NCBI GenBank assembly: GCA_019916065.1
Contig: CM034239.1
Span: 37,906,419 to 37,970,418, forward strand
Direction: 5' to 3'
From: Vitellaria paradoxa
Taxonomy: Eukaryota > Streptophyta > Magnoliopsida > Ericales > Sapotaceae
Length of the DNA: 64,000 nt
Shown here: positions 27,001-39,227 of the stretch, piece by piece
Layout of the letters: each line of letters opens with the position of its first letter
Position numbering within the stretch: position 1 is the stretch's first letter
Program-made: the position numbers and the translations under genes
Notes under the pieces: model-generated
Database searches by the model: none
Told to the model about the DNA's origin: nothing
Seen by the model: only the letters and a program-made list of their open reading frames with translations

Positions 27001-27815
27001 AAGTCCTTGAAAACGCACCGACACGGTTCAACTCCTTAACAGCATTGGCTCTCCACCCCTGCTGCATCCTAATCACCTCCTTTGCCAATTTCAATGCCAC
27101 AATCGCTTCCCTAAAATACGAAGCCTCTTCAACACTCACGTTCCTTCCCTTCTCACCCAACCCCAGAATTCCATCAATCTCACTGGCATTTAATCGAGCA
27201 GATAGCGCGAAAACCGCCCGACCCCAGAGCACTGAAGTCGAAGCCTTCGCAGACACGGCGGTTTTCGAAACCAAGCTGGTGGAGGTATTGGATTGAAGTA
27301 TGCGGCGAAGGGCGGTGTTGAGGCCGTGCCATTTGCTGAGGGTAGTGAAGATTTGTTGAGAGCTTATGGTTCCAAGCCTAACACCCTTTTCAGCCATTGA
27401 CTCGAGGCAGCTCTCGAGTTGGGTGCGAAGGGTGGGCAGAGCTGGGGGTGGGCAATTGGACCAAGAAGTCCATGGGAATGAATGGCCGTGGAGTGGATGG
27501 TGATCTTCGATGGATTGGGCGAGGTCTACGTAGCCGGTAACATGAGGACCCGTGTTCCACTTGTCGAGAAGACCTGAAGAAAGAACAGCATATTCACATT
27601 TACAGAGAGATACACATACCTACATATGTATATATATATAGAGATAGAGAGAGAGAGGGAGAAAGAGATTTACGTTCGAGGATGAGGGTAGTTTTGCCGA
27701 CGCCACGGGGGCCGTGGAGGATGAGGGGTTGAGGGACGCGGTGGCGCTGGGCGTGGTTGTTCAGTATTGTCTCCAGCAGTGGGCGAGGAATTATCCTCCA
27801 TGCTTTGCTCACCAT
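21024..27815 (-). CDS. P-loop NTPase (AAA/archaeal-ATPase-like) protein, 11 exons, 568 aa
   Basis: Exons on the minus strand: 27674-27815, 26924-27573, 26504-26664, 24845-24905, 24186-24251, 23912-23997, 23477-23540, 22431-22643, 21731-21796, 21222-21301, 21024-21141. All introns are GT-AG and phases join without a break; coding total 1707 nt. Near the N-terminus PQPLILHGPRGVGKTTLIL holds Walker A (GPRGVGKT, residues 35-42). The expected Walker B is KLVINNIEVL (about 266-275), lacking the usual acidic pair, and CLPVILVTSDS (308-318) resembles a sensor-1 strand. The C-terminal half is probably helical and ends WQRVIRGRSYRHLMLEEGYSK, a stretch rich in aromatic and basic residues. No transmembrane segment is seen. 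AAA/archaeal-type ATPases couple ATP binding to remodelling of proteins or nucleic acids; the substrate here is unknown. The start at 27815 is the first ATG in frame after a stop, but see the overlapping upstream ORF. I do not recognise a gene name. Confidence 0.9.
24398..24436. repeat. C-run/A-run in an intron of the P-loop gene
   Basis: A poly-C stretch is followed directly by poly-A. A similar C-run then A-run occurs at 21435-21465 in another intron of the same gene, and a T-run then G-rich stretch near 24978-25010 is the inverse pattern. These may be tails of small retroelements or simple slippage; sequence errors are also common in such runs. Confidence 0.6.
25790..25835 (-). repeat. fragment of a widespread plant repeat in a P-loop gene intron
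   Basis: On the minus strand the phrase CCTTAGTCCCAAACTAGTTT, followed by a GTTGGCTACAT-like stretch, matches a motif I recall as common in plant introns and intergenic DNA (CCTTAGTCCCAAACTAGTT followed by GGGGTCGGCTA), usually linked to short retroelements. Only this short segment is recognisable, so family and boundaries are open. Confidence 0.4.
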
Positions 27816-27982
27816 TTGCTGCTCTTTCTTCTCCTTCTTCGAAATAATTCTTCCAAAGAAGAAGGAAGCCTCTGCGACGCAGTGGTCGGCGGCTCAGCCG
27901 AGGAGTGTGGACTGGATTGTGGGCTAGGGCGAAACCTTGGCCCGGCTGCGTCGACCCGAGTCATTCCGCCCAAAAAACTCAT
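27809..27982 (-). CDS. upstream ORF or misframed presequence of the P-loop gene (57 aa)
   Basis: An ATG at 27982 opens a frame that runs through an Arg/Ser/Pro-rich sequence ending FRRRRRKSSKW. Its TGA overlaps the main start as ATGGTGA. The frame differs by one register from the P-loop protein. The composition (MSFLGGMTRV, then Arg, Ser and Pro with few acids) resembles a mitochondrial or plastid presequence. It is either a regulatory upstream ORF that terminates on the main start, or the true N-terminus separated by a one-base indel (real or an assembly error). Which one applies cannot be decided from the sequence alone. Confidence 0.45.
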   Translation of the reverse strand: MSFLGGMTRVDAAGPRFRPSPQSSPHSSAEPPTTASQRLPSSLEELFRRRRRKSSKW

Positions 27983-28059
27983 GATTTTATCCAATGAAAA
28001 TATGCTTTTGAGCTTTCACTCAAGTTTTCTCCATGGAGAAAAATTACTTTAGTAATGGT

Positions 28060-29187
28060 ACGTGGATTAATATTCAACATTTAAAATTTTAATAACAAAT
28101 TTGTTGAAATTAAGATTTTAAGTTTTAAAGTTAAATTGGATAACAATATACTTTAACTTTTTAAATTCCTTGGACAATGCCTATGTAACATATTATTTTC
28201 TTTTTCTCAATTATTGCTATGCTGGTAAATGAATTAAAGTTTAAAAAATTAAAAAAAAAAAGTAGAAGGAGTGATAATATTAAACAAAAAATTATTTATT
28301 TTTTGGGCGTTGCCTCCTTTCCCCACTCTAAATCGGAATTTTTGTATTCATAATTAAATTTATCTTATCAATCAAAAGTTAATACGAATTATAGAATACA
28401 GTATTTTGTAATTAATATATGATTTATTTATAAGTATCCCAAATTCAAAGTTTATTTTATATATATTTACTCTCTAATTTTATTATGGGATCAAGACGAT
28501 AATTTTGTAATTAATTAATTTGAAATCTGTTTATTCATTATTCGATTTTAATGTTTATATATTATAAAACAATAACTTTAAATGTTATTAGTTTTAATGC
28601 TCCAAAAACTTTCGCTTTTATTATGAAATTAGTGAAAGCTAGCCCTCTAAAAAAAATAAAAATAAATTGATCCATGTGATATAAATTGCATTGACAGGAA
28701 TAATTATTACCCAAGAACTATGATTATGACATACTAAAATCTAAAAAAAAAAAATATTATATTCTATTTGAATAAAAGAAAATTTTAATTAAATTTTTAC
28801 AAAATAAATAAAACTTACAAATAAAGATAAATTGTATATAGCACTTATTTTATCAATATTTGTGTGTAAATTGAATACTTAATAATAATGACTCTAAAAA
28901 TTTTAAATATGAGGTTTTGGGGCTGCAATACAAAATGCACCGCTGAAGTGTTGGAATGAATGTAATTAAGATTTATTGATTTTACCAAATATTATTTATT
29001 ATGACATTTATTAATTCAGTCAAACTTACTTTGATTAAAATAATAACATTTTATTCCTATACTTAATCCCTATAGTACATTTTGTACTGTAACCACTAAA
29101 ACCTGATTACAAGTCATGTGATAAGTTGTTTTATCATAATAAAAAAAATTAAGAATATGTTGATAAATTAAATCTCTCTAAATATAA

Positions 29188-29228
<41 letters not shown>

Positions 29229-31486
29229 AATTTTGAACTACTTTAATAAGTTGCTCTTTCTAGATTTAAAAAAAAAAACAGTATTATGGCTAATTATTTA
29301 CATATTATAAAAACTTAAAGTATTTTAGTAAATATAAATTTCTATTCTAGGAAATATATTATTTTTTTCATACCAACTAGTTTAGATAAAATTAATTTAA
29401 AACAAATTATCAAAAGTTCAGATAAAATTAATTTAATAACAAGAATTTTAAAAATCTTAATTTATAAAATATTAGAATTCGCATAAAATAACTCATAAAA
29501 GTAGCAAAAAGTAGCTGGGAACGGACAGATTGACGAATTGCATGGTGAATTGTAAGAAAAGCAAAGAAACATTAGAATACTAATCAAATTCATAGGCTTT
29601 CATGAAAGGTTTTAGATTAGTTTTCATATTTTTAAAATTTTAAATTTAATAAACTTAGTTTGTATTATTTAATTAATAATGATTAATTTGAAAAGAAATT
29701 TTTTTTATTATTAATATTTATTTGGCGTAAATATAACTTTTCTTTAGATTAGATGTTAATCAACACAATAATGAACTTTTACTCAATCAATTTGTTTTTG
29801 CGGTCGTTAATAATATCAAAATTAATTAATTTTATGTATGAAAATTACTTGTTATTTAATCTATTTACTTATAATACTAAAATAAATAATTATTAATTAT
29901 AATAATTAGTAGGACGTGCTTGGAGTGAAGATTTGGGGAGTGAAAAGAAAAAGACAGGGGAAAAAAAAGAAAAAGAAGAAGAAGTATAAATTTCTAAATA
30001 TGTATTCTTGTATGAATAGATTGAAAAATGTAATAAAATAAAAGAGATAGATTTCTTCATTTAATTAATTTTATTTTTTTAATTTTATGCTTTTTTCATT
30101 TTAGTTTTCACCACAATCCAAACCAATAATAATAATAATAATAATTTTGAAAATCCTTATTTATTTTCTTTTCTTTTGTGAAGTGTTTAATTTAAACACT
30201 GATTTAATGATGCATGATATTAAGAAAGCCCCGTGGACATTTTAGCATAATTGGGGTTAGATCCACTAACTTTGAACGGGCTTTAAAAACCCAATGGGCA
30301 TGCCCATGACAAGCCCAATCAAACTTAACGAAGGTTGTTTTGTAAGTTGGCTCCAAAACTCTGCTCATGTTTGGTGCCACATTGAAAATCCATTTTGGCC
30401 TTCACTTTTTAGCAATGCAAATTGGATCTTGACAATAAAGTAGTCCAAGAAATGCAAGTCATCAGATCACCGAACTAGAATGGACCACCCACACAGCCCC
30501 TAGGCTCAAAATTAGATACAATGGAAGAGTAATGCACACATGCAATGCATTGGATCAAACAAGAACTAGAGGAGCAGAAGTCGCCCCTTTAATGCTTTAT
30601 CAGTATGGGCAGGCCCCAACTAATAACACTCTCCTCAAAGACTATAAAGTCTAGATCAAAACGATCCAAGCTCATATTAGTAATATAAAACACTAATATA
30701 TTTGAAGAATGTCCCTCTCACGAACTAAAATCTAAGTGTTGGCATTGAATTTTATTATTTAACGAATAGCTGAGATCTTTTATAAACTAAAATTTTCCTT
30801 CAAACTCTCACCTAATCTTTGAGTTACTTTATATTATGATAAACTATTGAGTTAAACTTAATGAATCTATAGAGTTGTAGAGCGAAAAGATAAAATTTTT
30901 AAATTTTTGAAAAGAAAATTTATTTTGAATTTTTGAAAAAAAAAATGTGTTAATATATTTTAATTTCAAATGCGTAAATATTTAATTTTAATTAAAAAAT
31001 ATCGTAGGTACAAATTATTCGCAAGTTAAGCTACATGGATGAATTCCCAAAGTACCAAAATAGAGGGTCCAAATATATCCAAAATGAGAGATTGTTTACT
31101 CTGTTCCCTAATAAAGGTCAACCGGTGACCAAAAGTTAGATAATCGCAAGCCTGTCTAAGTGAAGGTTCAACCGTTCAGAATAATCGGCGATATAACTCG
31201 ACGGTATTGTTTAATAGACCTTGGTTATGTCTAAATTTGACTCTCCTAATTTAGCTTGGCCTTAGTTATGTCCAAATTTGACTCTTCGGATATTTTGCTT
31301 CGGAACGTCAAATTTAGAATTTTTTAAGAGGTGAAATTTAAATTTCGAAAATGTTACGATTAATATTATCAATTATATTTAATACATAAAAAATAAATTA
31401 ATGTATAAAACCTAATCAATATGTCATTGAAAGTAAATTTTATATATAAATATTTACAAATAAAATTCTACTTTAGATACATAATC
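28060..31486. other. intergenic DNA upstream of the P-loop gene
   Basis: AT-rich and without a supportable gene. The promoter of the minus-strand P-loop gene should lie in the first few hundred bases. An AT microsatellite lies around 29198-29222 and an AAT run at 30127-30145. From 30200 to 31320 the composition is less extreme but no coding frame or known motif is visible. Confidence 0.6.
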
Positions 31487-32904
31487 TGTCACGTCCCGGG
31501 TTTCACAACCTGAGTATGTGAACAAAAGAACACACATTACACCATTTAATAACTTTTCCTATCCCACATCAGAGCCATACACATACACTATGGAGTAAAT
31601 AATATAAAAATAAATAAAACTAAACTTTAAATTTAAATACATGCCTTAGTTAAAGTCAACTAGGCAATAAGCTCCAAAAATAAACTCAAACAATCTCCAC
31701 AAAATTAAATAAATTAACAATTTATTTTCATCTCACAAACAGATGTTTATTATAATTCACAAAAAAAATAAAATAAATATAATTTTACCTAAAGTCTATC
31801 ATAACTATATAGCAATAAATAAAATTTCTAGTTTCTATGCTCAAAAAGCCTAACACGTGACTCAAACTCATTATCTGCATCACAAACTATAAGGGGATGA
31901 GCACTAATACCACGTGTGCTTGAAACCCTAATAATAATATAAATGTAGTAATGTCCTACCATGCTACTAAGTGAAATAATTAAGCACAAGTAGTAATTTT
32001 AAACAAGAAATTTAAATTTATTTATCAATCTCTTTTTGTTACCATTAATCGTGTTTTAGCACCATATAACATATCAAAGAAAATCAATTTGATTTCAAGG
32101 TACTGCTGCTTGATTGTCCCATAGAAACAAGATCCAACCAATATACATATTCCTTCGATTTCTGTGTGGTTGTCTCGTAAAAACAAGACCTAAGTAATAT
32201 ACACCATCCTTCGGTGTCTACTTCCTAGATCGAGGTCTTAAAAATATAATATGACACCCTTAAACATCTGCTCATTCGTAGGTTACTAGCCTACTGAAAT
32301 TGATAACCATCCCATGCAAATTTTTGAACTTTCAATCTTTAGGTACGTATACCCGATACTTTTAGTATCCTAAATCCAAATAAAACGCTTCCACCTTCAT
32401 TTTTAAACACACATTAATTAAATTTCCTTAAATTTACGTTTTAGACCTTATTAATCATTAACATACCAACATATTAAATAACGCAAACTTTGATCCTATT
32501 AAACAAACAATCCTACAAATAACCACACTGTATTAGACATGTTTCGCAATTCACATTCACGGGTTTAAAAATAAAATAAAACAAACAATCATCCAACATA
32601 CATCATGAATTTAATGGCAATTCATCAAACCAAACGTCCATCTACCCGAGGCCCGTTAATTGCTGATTGAAAAGTATATCCAAAGCGAAGGGTTACAATT
32701 ATTATGGCTGTGGTTCCTTTCAAGACAAAATAGAAAAAAAAAAAAAAAAAAAAAAAAGAGAGAAAGCAAAAAAAATCACACAGTTCAAGTTCAATCACTT
32801 TTCAATCAATTGTACACTTTTCAATCAATCAGTTTAAAAGTTTAATAAAAAATATATTTTCAAACATAAATTTCCAATTTAAGAATCTGACTAACCTTAA
32901 GTAA

Positions 32905-32907
<3 letters not shown>

Positions 32908-32947
<40 letters not shown>
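32908..32947. repeat. (TA)n microsatellite inside the probable solo LTR
   Basis: About twenty TA units. Shorter AT runs follow near 33002-33016 and 33141-33161. Confidence 0.9.
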
Positions 32948-32951
<4 letters not shown>

Positions 32952-33277
32952 ACATTCACATTAGCATCTCGAATTTCATTCCGCAAACAAATCAATCAAT
33001 ATATTATATATATATAAAAGCATAGAGGTTCGCTTACCTCGACTGAAAACGCAATTCGGCAATTCGTATGAAAGAAACACAACGAAGTCAAAAAGGTTCA
33101 GCCATCGTAACTTTATTAGACTTTTTTAAAAATAAATACAGTAATATATATATATATATATAGTAGTAAAATTTTAATCTTAACCAATTTAATTATTTAC
33201 CTACTATCCATAAGTTTAGGAAAATTATACATTTCTCTCTAAAATTAAAAATCTTTTCAAATATAATAAAAAATTAA

Positions 33278-33601
33278 GGTGGTATTTGATTTACTTTTTT
33301 ATTTTCTGTTTTTTATTTTTGTTTTATGTGTTAAAAATATCAAAACGAGAAAACAGAAAATACTCTATTTTCCTTATTTTGAGATTTTTCTTATTTTTTG
33401 TTAAAACTCTCAAAACGAATTTTTGCCATTTTTCGTTTTATGTGTAAAATCATTTTTTGTTTTTGAAAACACAAATAACCAATTGCGTTTTGACCTGTTT
33501 TCTTTATTTTCAAAAGCACAAAATGAAAAATGAATTCAAAACAGAAAATGAAAAACAAAAACGGAAAATAGAAAATGGAAAAAAATAAACCAAATGAGCC
33601 C
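33278..33601. mobile_element. Tourist-like MITE nested in the solo LTR, copy 2
   Basis: The flanks are TAA on both sides (33275-33277 and 33602-33604). The left end GGTGGTATTTGATTTACTTT and the inverse of the right end GGGCTCATTTGGTTTATTTT are imperfect inverted repeats. The interior is AT-rich and shares TTTTGTTTTATGTGTTAAAA and other blocks with 12968-13254. Size and 3-bp target point to a PIF/Harbinger-derived MITE. It inserted into the LTR and so is the younger of the two. Confidence 0.7.
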
Positions 33602-34668
33602 TAATCTTTTTAGATAAAAATTCAAAAATTTCAAATCATTAAATTTAAATAGCAAATTAAATTTATTAAGTAAAAATTTTTAAATTAAATTAAATTAAAT
33701 AAATCTGAGTTATTACATAATCCATAAATTTTTTAATTATTATAACACTGATTGACTTTTCTTATCACAAAATTTATTAATCTTTAAATCTGTAATAATT
33801 TATTTGTGATTTCTCTTCCATCTTGTTCCAAAACGTTGTGTTAAAAACACTTAATACAAAAATGCACTCTCTATGATTGCAGTCGAAATTGATATTTTTC
33901 ATTTTGCATAAATTAGCTTTTTAACTTTTAATTATTTTACTTTATTTTATTTTTTCCTATTTGGTAATTATTATTTACTATTGGGTTGGTCATAATAGGT
34001 TTAAAATTTTAAAATATATAAACTAAGTATATTTTAATATATTTAAAATTTTGGAATCATTTAACTTTTAGGCTATTTCTTGTTTCATTTTGGTTTCATT
34101 AATAATTAATGACGGATTATATATAGATGGTAAAAAATTAGTTAAGTTATCAAAATTTAGACTATTTATTAATCATTATTAGGAAAAATATTTGAATTAA
34201 AAAAAATTGGCCTAGAGACTGAAATTTTTTTGACTCAAAAATTTATATATACCAATAATGCTTTTCTAAATTGAAGTCTATTATTTTTTAAAATTTGAAA
34301 AAAGGAGAAATAATAATGTAAAAAATTTCACTTAAGAAAAAATTTACATGTAAAAGTAACATTTTTTTCTAACTTGGGGCCATGCCGCCCTCTCCCCCCG
34401 CGGGCCCTAGCACCTTCGTGCCCATCCTCACAAACATGTGGTCAATTGGTCCTCACATGGCATGTTTGTTTTTCATATTAATGTTTCAAGTGGAAAATTC
34501 TTAGATTCTTTTACATTTTCTCCATTCATTGATCCCTAGATTTGTTTAATTCTTACTCTCTTTCTTAATTGAACAACGAACAATGTTGAATGGCAACAAT
34601 TTCCTTTTTAGTTGGCCACTACAAGCCCACATGATGAGGCACCTACGTCTAGTCATGTTATGAATAGA

Positions 34669-34671
<3 letters not shown>

Positions 34672-34713
<42 letters not shown>
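34672..34713. repeat. (TA)n microsatellite
   Basis: Twenty-one uninterrupted dinucleotide units; a likely length-variable locus. Confidence 0.95.
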
Positions 34714-34715
<2 letters not shown>

Positions 34716-36926
34716 CAATGAGAAGAATTATTATATATAGGTGGTTTGAAGTGATAAAAAGTTAGTAACGATTGATAAAAATTATAGTCTTATAATTCCT
34801 GTAGCAAAAGAAAAAGTTAAAAATTTTATAAGAAACTTTTTCTCGTTTAATTAATTATTGAGGTTATAATAATCACGTGCGCAACGGTAATGGAAAAAGT
34901 TTATTTAGTTAAGGAGATATTTGTTTTGAGGATAATGGAAGATAAATTTTACTGAAATAATTTTTGTCCTCTATTACATCAGTTTGAATTGTGAGAGTAA
35001 TAATTAATCTGGGTTAACAATTACCCCATATGGGAGTAAATTTTTACTTTAGGGGGAGGTAGGTAACGAAGAGCAATGAAAAAATTTTAACTTTTTCTCA
35101 TTACCGGTTGCCCCTGTAAAATATTTTTTTACTCCGTGTAAAACCTTAAGTAACTTTCTTCTATAAATAATTATAATAAATATTATAAAATAATAATTTA
35201 TTTAATCAAAATAAAATTATTTATTTATTAAATTATTCTATCAAAATAATATTTAATAAATAATATTTTACTGCTAAGGTAATTTATTTTATTTTATTAA
35301 AATGAAACTATTGAAATATTAATTATTGACCAAAATTTTTTATTTTCTCAAATTAAAATTAATGTTTAATAAATAATAATGACTTATTAAAATAATTTAT
35401 TTTATTAAATTATTTTGTTGAATGAAAATTATGTCTCATAAATAATAATTTACTAGATTATGTATTGTATTAATATAATTTATTAAAACCAATAATTTAT
35501 TTAAATAAACTAAAATTATTTGTTTTATTAAATTATTTTATCAAAATAAAAATAATTTTTAACAAATAATAATTCACTATTAAATTAATTACTATTGAAA
35601 TATTAATCTATAATAAAATTATTTTTATTATTAATATTTTATTAAAATTAGTTATTATTAAATAATAATGATTATGATGATTTATTTTATTAAAATTAAA
35701 TATTAACTTTTACCCTTTGGTCAATATATCATCAATCTAAATACAATTAACTTTTACCTTTTCAAAACTTTTTGCATTACAAACATAATATAATTATTAC
35801 CGGATAATATTTACTCTCTCATTCTAAATACAAGTACCACAAACTCGTTATTTTAGTAACCATTACTAGGATAATAATTACCCCTGTAATCTTTTACTCT
35901 TAAATTTTTCACCCCATACCAAACATATCCTAAGTGGTATTTGGATAATAAAAAAAATAAAGAAAGAAAATAAAAAATTAATATAAAAGTAACACGTACC
36001 AAAATTTAAATGAAAAATTTGATAAAGGTTGGAGTTTTTTTTAATATTTTTTGGTAAACCAAATATTTGCTTAAAATAAAAGTTAGTGTATAATTGTCGA
36101 AAATACACACGCACATATAATGTGTGTGTGTATATATATATATATAAAGAAAGTTGGTGTGCATGGGGTAAATTAAAATAACACTAACTACTAATCACAC
36201 ATTAGAACCCTACTTTACTTCTACACTTTTAAATTGTTGTACTTTATTATTTCATAAGTTATCATGCATTAAAAATTAATAAAAAGCATCACGTGTGTGT
36301 TACATATTATAAATAAATAATTTTATTAATAATATGACAGAATTAAGACAAAAGAAAAAAATTTAAAGCATAAAAGTTAAAGTAAAATTTGAGATCTACC
36401 ATAGAACTTATCTATAATATTACTATATGTAACCTCTAATTAGTCATAAAAAAAATTTGATCCCAACCTATGCCACTTATGCATAGAAAATATCCTTTAT
36501 ATTGTAATAAGTTATGACTTTTTTAAGTTCCGTCTTAAAGAAATTTGCTTTCATATAATAACTGTCAATAAGATAAAAAATATAGAATGTTACAATAAAT
36601 ATTTAAGATAAAACAATATTTTTTAAGATGTATTTATAGAATTTACGTATTTAAAGAGAAGCATATTAGAGACAATAAAACAAAATGATAAATTTTCAAA
36701 ATGACCATATACATGCACTTAGTTGTCTCCCTTTTTCTAATCTCTAGATCCTTGAAAATTGATAAATTTCTTTGTGTATTAATGAAATACATTGTGCTTA
36801 TAAAATTTTTATTAGATATATCAAAGTTAAATTTTATAGCCAAATCTCTATTAAGTTATAACTTTTTTACAGTAATAAAATTAATTTGATACTAATATTG
36901 TTATTATGGAGAGAATTTATTCTAAC

Positions 36927-37206
36927 ACTAGAAGGGGCATGCATTATGTGTGTATTTTAATTAATTTTTATTTTTTTGAAACTATAATTTTTAATCTCAA
37001 ATAATAAATAGAATAATTATTAGTTAAAGATCATATATTTAAGTAAATAGTAAGTAATTAACGGGCATTTAAATAAAATAAAAAATATTTTAAAAGTAGT
37101 GGGTAGTTAAAAGGTATTTAAGGAAAATAAAAAAAATATAAAAAGAATAAATTTATTTAAAAAATTTAAAAAAAATAAAAATTACTTATACACTATTTTT
37201 TAAATG
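36927..37206 (+). repeat. dispersed AT-rich repeat, copy 2
   Basis: It aligns with 9884-10141 in the same orientation, beginning GGGGCATGCATTATGTGTGTA and sharing blocks around AAGTAATTAA, AGTGGGTAGTTAAAAG-like and AAAATTACTTATA. Boundaries and class are unknown. Confidence 0.55.
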
Positions 37207-37869
37207 ATAAAAGATTATTGATGGTTAAGAGTTATCCATAAAAAAAATAAAATTTCCACTAAAAATTAGTTTCACAAAAATTTTGATCTTAAGATTTGCT
37301 TTATAATAGTACAGATAATGAGTGTTAACGGGGGGAGCCACCTCCCAAAGCTACATTGGACTTGCCCCAAAGTGTATATCCCAGACTCGGGAGATGGGAC
37401 TCACAAATTGAGCAAATAATAGAAAGACCCAGAGAGAGTCGAATCTTGACACTTGTAAAAAAGTACAGTAAAAAATATAAATATTTAATATAAAAGAAGT
37501 AAAGAAATTTGATAAAAAGAGTATAAAATATTAATAAGAATTTGTAAATTTTAATTAATTTTAAGCAATCAAATTCTCCGTAATCGTATTTACCTTTGCT
37601 CGGCTACTGCAACAAATTGAAGTGCCGTTGAAGTTCATGATACAAATATTTATAAGGGAAAGAAAAGGACAAATCACTTTAATAAATGAAGACAATAATT
37701 CACTCAGCACTGTACAGCATGGGAACATGCATATATGCAGTAGAAGTTGAGAGAGACAGGAGAAGAAGCCGATGCAAAGGGAATCTTTGCTGCCCGATCA
37801 GAACTGAGCCGCGGGCGTGAGTTTGCAGGTAACATCGTAAGTTTACGTGCCTGGACTCTGCGTTGTATT

Positions 37870-38025
37870 TATGGTTCTGATGAGAGTGATAAAAAAAATT
37901 TAAAAAAAATTAAAAATTATTAAAAATTTTTAAAAATTATTTATTTTTTATCCTACTGCACGAACGTACAGATTATCTAACTTTATCTCATTTTATCTTA
38001 TTTTTTATCACTCTAAACATTATCT
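37870..38025. mobile_element. short MITE, ATTACGAA-core family, diverged copy
   Basis: It starts near GAGAGTGATAAAAAAAA and ends near TTTTTATCACTCTAAAC, giving inverted GAGTGATAAAAAA ends around a core with CACGAACGTACAGATTATCT. Similar ends and centre occur at 12111, 38755, 39081 and 55905. No target-site duplication was found. Confidence 0.45.
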
Positions 38026-38754
38026 CAATTTTCGTTACTCTATATATTATTCATGTACGTGTCGACAGAGGTCTAGCTAACTAGCAATGCAGGGTATGGT
38101 TCATTACATTTGGCACATCCATAATAATAATAATAATAATAATTTTTTATTAATTTTTTCTACTTTTTTACAATAAATACAAAATTAATTTTTATTAATT
38201 TTTACTAATTTTCTTTATTTTTCTTTAAATGTTATAAATTTTTATCAAATATCCAGCTAACCATTAAAGTGACACGTAAATGTTAATTATAAGTGCAAAG
38301 TTGCGTTTTTTGTTTTGTTTTACTATTTTTTTTATGGCACCAAACGGCCGTTAATTATCAACATTGAAAGTCTGGATAATGAAATGAAATTGAGAATAGA
38401 AATGCCAAGCGGACAGATTTGAGATGAGGACCCCTTTTTCTGTCTCCATCTCTGCCCTTTTATTCTTATTAGTGTAAATTATTTTTATTAGAAATAATAA
38501 CGTGATAATTTTTACCAAAAAAAAAAAAAATTCCATATATATATTTTAAAGTTTTCAACTGAACACTACATGTTTTTCATACCAATACATTCTAATAAAA
38601 GTTTACCTAAGACATTATTTTTCTATTAAATTGAGACTAAACTAGTCTTTCGTGTAAAAAGAAACCCAAGTCAATGTTGTAGTCGCAGTGTCTTCTTCTT
38701 TTTTTTTTTTTTTTCCCTTTCTTATTTAAAGAAACAAATTATGGAAACAATATT

Positions 38755-38902
38755 GAGGTTGTTTGGAGTAAGAAAAAGTGAGATAAATTGATATAAATTA
38801 AGAGTTCGTAATGCGTGCAGTGAAAGAAAAAAGTTAATGTGATATAAAGTTAATAGAGATTTATAGAGATTTTTGGAGTTTTTTCTCAAACCAAACAACC
38901 CC
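38755..38902. mobile_element. short MITE, ATTACGAA-core family, copy with clear ends
   Basis: The ends GAGGTTGTTTGGAGTAAG and (inverted) GGGGTTGTTTGGTTTGAG form imperfect inverted repeats, and ATT lies next to both ends. The interior contains GAGTTCGTAATGCGTGCAGTG, the core of this family in inverse orientation to copy 1. Confidence 0.55.
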
Positions 38903-39080
38903 ATTATAAGTATGGTTTTTTAAATACAAAATAATATGTCTATTAATAATTAAAAATTAAAATAAAAAAATTTCTAATAGAACTATCCTAAACTCACCAT
39001 GTTACTTTAACTAAAAAATACGGTAATTTGTCTTTTATTACGCAAGATAGAATTTTTTGGTACAAAGACAAACCAACTAA

Positions 39081-39227
39081 TGGTACGTTCAGAGTAACAA
39101 AAAGTAAGATAAAATGAAATAAGTTATGGTTTCGTAATTTGTACAATGAGATAAAAAGTGAACAACTTTTAAAATTTATCAGTATTTTTTATCACTTTTC
39201 AAAAATTTTGTCACTCTAAACGGAGCT
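39081..39227. mobile_element. short MITE, ATTACGAA-core family, copy flanked by TAA
   Basis: The ends TGGTACGTTCAGAGTAAC and (inverted) AGCTCCGTTTAGAGTGAC are similar, and TAA lies at 39078-39080 and 39228-39230. The interior holds GGTTTCGTAATTTGTACAATG. Size and target fit a Tourist-like element. Confidence 0.6.

Larger units (their letters stand above)
31487..33717. mobile_element. probable solo LTR of an LTR retrotransposon
   Basis: A 2.2-kb segment begins TGTCACGTCCCGGG and ends CTGAGTTATTACA. Both ends therefore have the TG...CA form of an LTR, and a perfect 5-bp direct repeat TAATC flanks it (31482-31486 and 33718-33722). Read on the minus strand it starts TGTAATAACTCAG and ends CCCGGGACGTGACA, similar to LTR ends I recall from plant chromovirus-type Gypsy elements, so the element may lie on the minus strand. 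No gag-pol and no second LTR are seen nearby, which fits recombination to a solo LTR. A MITE at 33278-33601 is nested inside, and an A-run (about 32732-32757) and AT microsatellite (32908-32947) add length. Confidence 0.65.

Noticed and set aside
27045..27296. Plus-strand frame opposite the large second exon of the P-loop gene
   Set aside because: Antisense shadow; the minus frame has splice continuity and a recognisable fold.
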